Assembly: GCA_001897835.1 (NCBI GenBank)
Contig: MKUN01000028.1
Span: 248,001-312,000 of the forward strand
DNA length: 64,000 nucleotides
Direction of reading: 5' to 3'
From: Bacteroidetes bacterium 46-16
GTDB lineage: Bacteria > Bacteroidota > Bacteroidia > Chitinophagales > Chitinophagaceae
Within the stretch, counting starts at the first letter, position 1. Each line of letters opens with the position of its first letter. Positions 22,781-30,238 of this stretch are shown here, one piece after another. The notes beneath the pieces were generated by a model. That model saw only the letters and a list, made by a program, of their open reading frames with translations, was not told the origin of the DNA and did not search any database. The position numbers were made by a program, and so were the translations under genes.

Positions 22781-23860
22781 ATGCACAAGAACTTTAAGAA
22801 TATTGAGAAAGTAGTATTCGGACGCGGCAGCTTCGATATGATGGATAGCATCCTCTCGGAGCGCAGGACGGATAATGCAAGATTTATACTGTTTATCGTT
22901 GATGATTTCTTCCGCAGCAAGGAGCTGGAGCGCCGCCTGCCGGTAAGAGATGAAGATGTTGTCCGCTTTATTGATGTGGACCCGCAGGAGCCCACAACCG
23001 AGCAAATAGATACCCTGCGCGATGAAGTGCTTGTATCCAGGGGCATACCTGCCGGTGTAGTGGGCATTGGCGGGGGTAGCATCATGGATATTGCCAAGGC
23101 AGTATCGCTTATGTTCACCAATGAAGGCTCTTCTACATTATACCAGGGCCTTAATCTTATAAAAAATCCCGGTATCTATCATTTGGGTGTGCCTACTATT
23201 TCGGGCACAGGGGCCGAGGTATCTATGACCGCGGTGCTTACAGGGCCAGAGAAGAAACTGGGCCTTAAGTGCGACTGGACGGTATTTAACCAGGTGATAC
23301 TGGACCCTGAATTGATAGCTACCGTCCCCACCGATAAGTGGTTCTATACCGGTATGGATACTTACATCCATTGTATTGAATCGGAAAATGGCATCCTGAA
23401 TAATGCATACAGCCATGCCTATGCCGAACAATCGCTGAAGTTGTGCCGCGAAATATACCTGGGTGATAGTGCAGGACAAACGCCGGAAAATAATGATAAG
23501 CTCATGGTGGCGTCTATGATGGGCGGGCTTAGCCTCACTTATTCCGAAGTTGGGGTATGCCATGCCTTGTCGTATGGTTTATCCAAGATACATGGTGAAA
23601 AGCATTGCTATGCCAATTGTCTTGCTTTCCAGCATCTTGAGGACTATTATCCCGAAGGTGTAAAAGAGTTTAAACAAATGCTGGCTAAGCATAAGGTAAG
23701 CCTGCCCCAGGGTCTTAGCAAAGAGTGGAGCGACGATGAGATAACAGCAATGGCACAGGTGGCCTACAACCTGCATCATATGTGGAACCACGCTATTGGC
23801 ACCGATTGGCAGGAGAAAATAAGCCTCGATACCATCAAAAAGCTTTACGAAAGAATGTAA
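22781..23860 (+). CDS. kdnB: Iron-dependent alcohol dehydrogenase family, 3-deoxy-manno-octulosonate-8-oxidase-like (KdnB)
   Basis: GIGGGSIMDIAKAVS; HALSYGLSKIHGEKHCYANCLAF; gene context. Confidence 0.88.
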   Translation: MHKNFKNIEKVVFGRGSFDMMDSILSERRTDNARFILFIVDDFFRSKELERRLPVRDEDVVRFIDVDPQEPTTEQIDTLRDEVLVSRGIPAGVVGIGGGSIMDIAKAVSLMFTNEGSSTLYQGLNLIKNPGIYHLGVPTISGTGAEVSMTAVLTGPEKKLGLKCDWTVFNQVILDPELIATVPTDKWFYTGMDTYIHCIESENGILNNAYSHAYAEQSLKLCREIYLGDSAGQTPENNDKLMVASMMGGLSLTYSEVGVCHALSYGLSKIHGEKHCYANCLAFQHLEDYYPEGVKEFKQMLAKHKVSLPQGLSKEWSDDEITAMAQVAYNLHHMWNHAIGTDWQEKISLDTIKKLYERM

Positions 23861-23862
23861 TT

Positions 23863-24696
23863 ATGAGCGACAAAAAAATTAGGGTCGGCAATATAGAATG
23901 TGGTGCAAATGAGTTATTTCTCATTTCAGGCCCTTGTGTGATAGAGGATGAGACCACGATGATGAAAACGGCTGAAACGCTGAAAGAAGTTAGCGAACGG
24001 ATGAACATCCCCATCATCTATAAGTCGTCGTTCACAAAGGATAACCGCAGCAGCCTTAAATATTATGACGGCCCGGGCCTTGAAAAGGGCGTAAAAATAC
24101 TGGCTAAAATAAAAGAGCAGTTCGGTTTCCCGGTATTGACCGATATACATTACCCGGAGCAGGCAGCACCTGCCGCCGAAGTATGCGATGTGTTACAGAT
24201 CCCGGCATATCTCTGTATGCAATCTGGCCTCTTGGTAGCGGCCGCTAAAACAGGGGCCGTCATTAATATAAAGCACGGCCAGTTCCTTGCACCGGAGAAT
24301 ATGAAACACCCTGTTGGCAAATGCATAGATGCCGGTAATGACAAGATCATCCTCACTGAGCGGGGCTATACCATGGGGTATAACGACCTTGTTGTCGATC
24401 CCCGAAGCTTTTATCACCTGGGGCAATTAGGCTACCCGGTAGTATTTGATATTACACATTCCATACGTAAGTATGGCATACCGAGTGCTGATGCAAAAGG
24501 TGGTGCCCGTGAATTTTTGCCTGTTTTGAGCAGGGCTGGGGTAGCGGCCGGTGTGGATGGTGTGTTCATTGAAACGCACCCGGAGCCGGAAAAAGCACTT
24601 TGCGATGCTGCCAGCCAGTTATGTGTTTATGACCTTGAGGAGTTTTTGAAACCATTGCTGGAGCTGCATGCGCTTGAAGTAAAGTACAGGAAATAA
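23863..24696 (+). CDS. kdsA: 3-deoxy-8-phosphooctulonate synthase-like (KdsA family, atypical motif)
   Basis: ISGPCVIE, KSSFTKDNRSS, AKTGAVINIKHGQFLAP, VFIETHPEPEKALCDAASQL; ATG at 23863 preferred. Confidence 0.88.
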   Translation: MSDKKIRVGNIECGANELFLISGPCVIEDETTMMKTAETLKEVSERMNIPIIYKSSFTKDNRSSLKYYDGPGLEKGVKILAKIKEQFGFPVLTDIHYPEQAAPAAEVCDVLQIPAYLCMQSGLLVAAAKTGAVINIKHGQFLAPENMKHPVGKCIDAGNDKIILTERGYTMGYNDLVVDPRSFYHLGQLGYPVVFDITHSIRKYGIPSADAKGGAREFLPVLSRAGVAAGVDGVFIETHPEPEKALCDAASQLCVYDLEEFLKPLLELHALEVKYRK

Positions 24697-24753
24697 TGAG
24701 TTTTGTTTTGTACGTATAGTTTTTATAATTTTGTCGTATAAACGGGCTTAGCG

Positions 24754-25011
24754 ATGGATGCCAAGATAACGATGAGTTTTGATGCTGCAGTAATAAACAA
24801 GGCCAAGGAGTATGCCGAAAGTCACGGCATGAGCCTGAGCCGCCTTACCGAGGTTTTACTTCGTAAGGTAGTGGCTGGTGATTACCGCAATATAGAAGAT
24901 ATGCCGGTAGCTGATTGGGTATCAATGGTGTCTGAAGGGGAAGTCGAGTATCATACCCGCTCCCGCAGCCGTAAAAAACTGAAAAACGAATATTACAATA
25001 ATAAGAAATGA
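24754..25011 (+). CDS. DUF6364-like ribbon-helix-helix antitoxin
   Basis: MDAKITMSFDAAVINKAKEYAESHGMSLSRLTEVLL; overlaps the PIN gene by 4 bp. Confidence 0.8.
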   Translation: MDAKITMSFDAAVINKAKEYAESHGMSLSRLTEVLLRKVVAGDYRNIEDMPVADWVSMVSEGEVEYHTRSRSRKKLKNEYYNNKK

Positions 25012-25424
25012 GGCTTTTCCTCGACGCTAACATTCTCGTTTCGGTACTGAATAAGGAATACCCCGTATATCCATACACGGCAAGAATATTGAGCCTTGCC
25101 GATAATAAAAGATACACCTTGGTAACCTCATCTATTTGCCTTGCCATAGCATATTACTTTGCTGAAAAGAAGCATGGCGATGTAAGTGCAAAACAGAAGA
25201 TAAGTATACTGCTACAGCATATGGATATAGCGGATTGTGGAAAAAAAGAAGCAGTGCTTGCTGCGCAGGATAAAAAAGTGCATGATTTTGAGGACGGCTT
25301 GCAGTATTATGCCGCAAGAAATTCAAAGTGTAGTTGTATCATTACAAGCGATATGGATGATTTTTATTTTTCTGAGCTGGATGTTTTTGAACCTGAAGTA
25401 TTTTTAAGGAAACATATAAAATAA
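25008..25424 (+). CDS. PIN-domain toxin (VapC-like)
   Basis: MRLFLDANILVSVL; DFEDGLQYYAA; IITSDMDDF. Confidence 0.88.
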   Translation: MRLFLDANILVSVLNKEYPVYPYTARILSLADNKRYTLVTSSICLAIAYYFAEKKHGDVSAKQKISILLQHMDIADCGKKEAVLAAQDKKVHDFEDGLQYYAARNSKCSCIITSDMDDFYFSELDVFEPEVFLRKHIK

Positions 25425-25442
25425 CAAAGCAATACACAATAC

Positions 25443-26456
25443 ATGGAATTATATCTTGATTCTGCCAACCTGAAGGAAATAGAAGAAGGCTTTAAGCTGG
25501 GTTTCCTCAATGGTCTCACTACCACGCCTACGTTCATGCAGCGGGAGGGTATCACCGATATTGACGCTACGATTGTAAAGCTCTCGCAGATGGTGCCTGT
25601 GCTGCAAATAGAGGCTTTGGGTAATTCTGCAGAGGATATACTCAGGGAGGCCCGCCGCCAGCTCGATCTTGGGCTTGATCCCAAGCGTACCGTATTCAAG
25701 ATACCTGTATCGCTCGAAGGGGTGCGGGCTTGCCACATGCTGCGTCGCGAAGGCCTGCTGGTCAATGTGCACCTGGTATATACCCTGCAGCAGGCATATA
25801 TGGCCATGCATGCAGGGGCTACGTATGTATGTCCCCTCGTTGGCCGCCTGCAAGACCAGGGTCATGATGCACTGGCGCTGGTGGAGCAGTGTGTAAATGC
25901 TGTTTACCAATACGGTTATGATACCAAAATAATGTTCAGTTCGGTGCGCAATGTAGAGCATGTGCGCAATGCCATCAATATTGGTGTGCATACCATCACC
26001 GTTCCGCTCAAGATATTGAAACTGCTTACGGAGAATAATTTCACAACACTCGGTACGGAGCAGTTCATCAGTGATACGCGACTAATGACCGTAAGGGTAA
26101 AGGATGCCCTGAATGGCCTAAACCCATTGGTGCAGGCTGATGCCAGCATGAAAGATGCTATCGTAAAGATGACCGGCTACGGCTTTGGCGCTATAACGGT
26201 TGTGGATAGTGAGGGCAACCTGGAAGGAGTTTTTACAGATGGCGACCTGAGGCGTTTATTGCAAAATGAAGGAGAACATATCCTTGATAAAAAGCTGGGC
26301 GATATGGACTACAAAACCCCGGTAAGCATAGATGCCGGTGCCCTCCTGAATGATGCCGCAGCCTTATTTAAGAAAACGAACGTAGATACCATATTGGTTA
26401 CGGATAATGGCAAACCATATGGTATGCTGGATATACAAGACCTTAAGAACGACTGA
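25443..26456 (+). CDS. Transaldolase/FSA-like domain fused to a C-terminal CBS pair resembling KdsD CBS domains
   Basis: MELYLDSANLKEI, TVFKIPVSLEG (Schiff-base Lys region); GFGAITVVDSEGNLEGVFTDGDLRRLL. Confidence 0.88.
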   Translation: MELYLDSANLKEIEEGFKLGFLNGLTTTPTFMQREGITDIDATIVKLSQMVPVLQIEALGNSAEDILREARRQLDLGLDPKRTVFKIPVSLEGVRACHMLRREGLLVNVHLVYTLQQAYMAMHAGATYVCPLVGRLQDQGHDALALVEQCVNAVYQYGYDTKIMFSSVRNVEHVRNAINIGVHTITVPLKILKLLTENNFTTLGTEQFISDTRLMTVRVKDALNGLNPLVQADASMKDAIVKMTGYGFGAITVVDSEGNLEGVFTDGDLRRLLQNEGEHILDKKLGDMDYKTPVSIDAGALLNDAAALFKKTNVDTILVTDNGKPYGMLDIQDLKND

Positions 26457-26473
26457 TTTTTGATAAGCCCCTA

Positions 26474-27181
26474 ATGGATAAACTCAGCGAGATAAAAAAG
26501 AAATTCACAGGTAGTTTTCTTGCAGAACCCGCAGTGCTGCAGGAAAAGCTATCGCATATAAAAGCTTTTATCTTCGACTGGGATGGTGTGTTTAATGATG
26601 GTCGTAAAGATGAGCATGGTTCCAGTCCCTTCAGCGAGGTAGATTCAATGGGGGTCAATATGCTGCGTTTCAATCATTACCTGCATATGGCTACGCTGCC
26701 TTCAGCGGCCATCATATCGGGTGAGCGAAACAAGGCATCGTTTACATTTGGCGCCCGCGAGCATTTTCACTCGGTTTATTATAAAGTGTTGAGTAAGGTT
26801 GATGCATTAGGGCATGTTTGTAACAAGCATGGTATATTACCCCATGAGATAGCATACTTTTTTGATGATGTGCTCGACCTGGCCTTTGCTGAGCAATGCG
26901 GGCTGCGCATTATGGTTGGCAGGTCCTGTAATCCATTTCTTATTGAATATGCAGACAGGAAGGGCCTGGCTGACTATATAACTGCAGCAGATGGAGGAAA
27001 CCATGCTGTTAGAGAGGCTTCAGAGCTTATTATGGGCCTGCGTGGACTATATGACGATACTATAGAGCAGCGCACTTATTTTTCCGATAAGTATAAAGAA
27101 TACCTCAGGCTGCGTAATATGGTAGAACCTGTATTTTATTCTACCGTGCATTCCGAAATAAAAGAACAAGTACCCCAATGA
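26474..27181 (+). CDS. KdsC-like HAD-family phosphatase (divergent)
   Basis: AFIFDWDGVFNDG; YFFDDVLDLAFAEQCGLRIMVG. Confidence 0.75.
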   Translation: MDKLSEIKKKFTGSFLAEPAVLQEKLSHIKAFIFDWDGVFNDGRKDEHGSSPFSEVDSMGVNMLRFNHYLHMATLPSAAIISGERNKASFTFGAREHFHSVYYKVLSKVDALGHVCNKHGILPHEIAYFFDDVLDLAFAEQCGLRIMVGRSCNPFLIEYADRKGLADYITAADGGNHAVREASELIMGLRGLYDDTIEQRTYFSDKYKEYLRLRNMVEPVFYSTVHSEIKEQVPQ

Positions 27182-27921
27182 TAGTTGGCATCATCCCCGC
27201 ACGTTATGCATCTACCCGTTTCCCGGGTAAGCCGCTTATCGAAATAGAAGGGCGGAGTATGATACAGCGCGTATATGAGCAGGCTGCAAAGAGTTCATTC
27301 CTAAGGAAAGTAGTGGTAGCCACCGATGATGAAAGGATATTGCAGCACGTAAGGGCTTTTGGCGGAGAGGCGGTGATGACGGCAATGCACCATCCCAGCG
27401 GTACCGACCGTTGTTGGGATGCCTTGCAGCAGTTGCAGGAAGATTACAGTTATGTGATAAACATACAGGGAGATGAACCTTTCATATCACCTGGACAGGT
27501 AGACGAGCTGGCGATAGCATTACAGGATGGCAGTACAGAGCTGGCTACGCAGATGATCGCTGTTGGCAGCCATGAATTGCTATTTGATAAAGGGGAAGTG
27601 AAAATAGTGTTGAATGACAGGAACGAGGCGCTGTATTTCAGCCGTTCGGTCATCCCTTTTCTCAAGGGTATTGATGAAAAAGAATGGCACCTCCATCATA
27701 TTTACTACCGGCATGTAGGTATGTATGCATACAGGAGGGATGTACTGGAAGCAATAACCAAACTACCGGTATCCGCTCTTGAAAAAGCAGAATCGCTGGA
27801 GCAACTGCGCTGGCTGGAGCATGGGTTTAAGATAAAATGCGTGCCTACCAAATACGATAGCCATTGTATAGATACCCCGGAGGACATAGACAAAGTATTG
27901 GCCATGATAAGAAAAAAATAA
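27178..27921 (+). CDS. kdsB: CMP-Kdo synthetase (3-deoxy-manno-octulosonate cytidylyltransferase)
   Basis: IIPARYASTRFPGKPL; VINIQGDEPFI; 4-bp overlap with upstream gene. Confidence 0.95.
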   Translation: MIVGIIPARYASTRFPGKPLIEIEGRSMIQRVYEQAAKSSFLRKVVVATDDERILQHVRAFGGEAVMTAMHHPSGTDRCWDALQQLQEDYSYVINIQGDEPFISPGQVDELAIALQDGSTELATQMIAVGSHELLFDKGEVKIVLNDRNEALYFSRSVIPFLKGIDEKEWHLHHIYYRHVGMYAYRRDVLEAITKLPVSALEKAESLEQLRWLEHGFKIKCVPTKYDSHCIDTPEDIDKVLAMIRKK

Positions 27922-27948
27922 AAAATGCCCCGGTACCGGGGCATTTTT
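27921..27948. terminator. Bidirectional terminator between convergent genes
   Basis: aaaaatgccccggtaccggggcattttt palindrome. Confidence 0.9.
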
Positions 27949-27970
27949 TATTAGATATTATTTACGCTGT

Positions 27971-28903
27971 TTAGTTCTTTACAAATTTCAGTTTGTTGCT
28001 GCTAATGCCCTTGTCATCGGTCACTGTTACATAATAGATACCGGCGTTCAGCGATGCGATATTGATATGCGCATTTTTGTCTTCACAGTTTGTTATGTAC
28101 ACTTTCTGGCCGCTTATGTTGTAGATGGCTATAGTTTTCATACCCTCTACTTGACCGGCTATAGTGATAACACTGCCGGCAGGGTTAGGATATAATGAGT
28201 ACTGTCCATGCTTTGAAACAACTTCAGCTGTGCTGGTCGGGATGACTATGCTGTCACCGTCCACCGTTACATTATCAAACCTGTTGTTGCCGCTAGTGCC
28301 AGTGTTGGGTGTACCTAATTTTATACGCAATACCAGTTTAGCATTATTTTTTATCATGGTATCGGCAGCAGAGGACAGGTGCAGTGTTACCAGTTCCCAG
28401 TCATTTGATTGCGCAAAAGTGAAAGAAGTACTGTCGAGGCCGGTAGTCACCCATGTAGCACCGCTATCTACGCTGTAGTCATACATTTGACTTCCCGGGC
28501 CGTTGCTCGATTTCTGGGTGGCAAACTTGATCACGATATTTTCAAAACCATTGGTAGGCATGTATATAAGGCACTCCATGCTATCGTTAGGATTACGCAG
28601 CCTGATGCCCTCATGTATACCGCCGGGCGTATCGGCACCCATTCTCACGTTCAGCGTGGTATCTCCCGGATCAAAGTTGTCCACATAGCCGGTATCGGCA
28701 CCGGCACCGGGCACAGCCTGGTTAACGATCATAGCACCGGCAACAATAGAATAGTCAGGTACCAGGTTGTTAAGATGGTCGCCGCTCACGGTGTCATTAT
28801 TAAAGTGCCAGTAATGGACCAAAGTTTGTCCCTTCACATTTTGGGTCAGGCAAATTGCGATAGCAATAAAGGATAATAATAATTGTACATTTTTTTTCAT
28901 CAT
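27971..28903 (-). CDS. Secreted protein with T9SS type A sorting domain
   Basis: Signal peptide; C-terminal YSLYPNPAGSVITIAGQVEGMKTIAIYNISGQKVY. Confidence 0.85.
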   Translation of the reverse strand: MMKKNVQLLLSFIAIAICLTQNVKGQTLVHYWHFNNDTVSGDHLNNLVPDYSIVAGAMIVNQAVPGAGADTGYVDNFDPGDTTLNVRMGADTPGGIHEGIRLRNPNDSMECLIYMPTNGFENIVIKFATQKSSNGPGSQMYDYSVDSGATWVTTGLDSTSFTFAQSNDWELVTLHLSSAADTMIKNNAKLVLRIKLGTPNTGTSGNNRFDNVTVDGDSIVIPTSTAEVVSKHGQYSLYPNPAGSVITIAGQVEGMKTIAIYNISGQKVYITNCEDKNAHINIASLNAGIYYVTVTDDKGISSNKLKFVKN

Positions 28904-29154
28904 GTATTTTTTTTATTCACTGCAAAGGAACGCCGCTACAGTATTAACCACAGTATTGGCTACATTATTTTAATGTTAATTGTTAGCTGTTGGACTGATA
29001 GCCATTTTTTTATGCAAGTGTATATATTGTAATTTAAAAACAAGGTCGTTGATGTAAAATATATACGCCAGGCGAAGAAGCTGTATGATTGTAGCGTCTA
29101 AAATGCATTGATACTTTCCCGTTTCACTTTATTATTGAGAAGGAGTACTTTTAT

Positions 29155-30228
29155 ATGGTAGCGTATTCAGCAAGTAAATCTGACACCATCATGAATGAAG
29201 TATTGATCAAAGCCGTATTTACCAAAATGGCTGAGTATAAACCTGCCCTGCAAAAGTACCTCATAACAGACGATGATGAGGAGGAAGAAATAGATACAAG
29301 AATACTCGGCGACCTGGTCATTAAGAATCTCCCCTGGCCCATAGGGGTGGAACTGAGGCGGCTTTTGTCAGGTTCCATGCGCCAGCTCGACCGGGCCCGC
29401 CTCGACCAGTTGTTCAAGACCATAGAGCGTACCATGCAATTCCTCTCCTTTGTACTGGTAGCCCAGCTTTGGGAAGAGTGCATAAAAAAGCAAATAACCC
29501 TTTCCGATGATTTTGTCAACCAGTTCCGCAACAGGTTTACCGTGCTTACGATGGGTAACTATACCTGGCTGATAAGGGGTATCTGCAAAGTCTTCTCTGA
29601 GAACAATACCGACCATTTTATTATAGAAAAGAAAGATATTTTCAATAAAAAGTTTTTCGATATGCTCGATTTCTGGGTGCCCGAACGCAATGATATCGGG
29701 CATTACCAGATAAACCTCACCCAGGACGAGATAGAGCGACGCTGCGTGGAGTACGAAGAAAAATTGAAACTGATACTGGAGGCCATAGCATTTTTTGCCC
29801 GCTATAAACTGGTGACTGTGCGCCAGATAAGCGTGATGAAGCAGAAACACCGTGAGGCTACTTTCAATCACTTTTTCGACCTGCTCAACAGCTCCGATTC
29901 AGATTTTAAAAGCACAGAGATACAGCACGATGTATATGTGGACAGTAATGCCGTGCTGGTGATGAAGGATTTTAAAAGCCCCAACGAATTTCTTAATCTT
30001 TCACCGCTTGTGATAGATACACGAACCGAGATCATTGACAGTAAAGATAAATTCAGCATAAAGAAAGATATATTCCTGTTCACCAAATTCCAGAACGATA
30101 AGATATTTTATGTAGGGACAGAGGTGACCAGCAAATGCGACCTCTCGTACCTCAGCAGTTACAAAGACCTTGTTGAGCAGTATAAAGAGCTGGCCACCAC
30201 TATTGAACAATCACGTAACCCCGCATGA
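29155..30228 (+). CDS. Hypothetical protein with HEPN-like RNxxxH motif
   Basis: All-helical N-terminal half with PERNDIGHY (RNDIGH at 29686-29703); adjacent to nSTAND gene. Confidence 0.55.
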   Translation: MVAYSASKSDTIMNEVLIKAVFTKMAEYKPALQKYLITDDDEEEEIDTRILGDLVIKNLPWPIGVELRRLLSGSMRQLDRARLDQLFKTIERTMQFLSFVLVAQLWEECIKKQITLSDDFVNQFRNRFTVLTMGNYTWLIRGICKVFSENNTDHFIIEKKDIFNKKFFDMLDFWVPERNDIGHYQINLTQDEIERRCVEYEEKLKLILEAIAFFARYKLVTVRQISVMKQKHREATFNHFFDLLNSSDSDFKSTEIQHDVYVDSNAVLVMKDFKSPNEFLNLSPLVIDTRTEIIDSKDKFSIKKDIFLFTKFQNDKIFYVGTEVTSKCDLSYLSSYKDLVEQYKELATTIEQSRNPA

Positions 30229-30238
30229 GACCAGGCTT

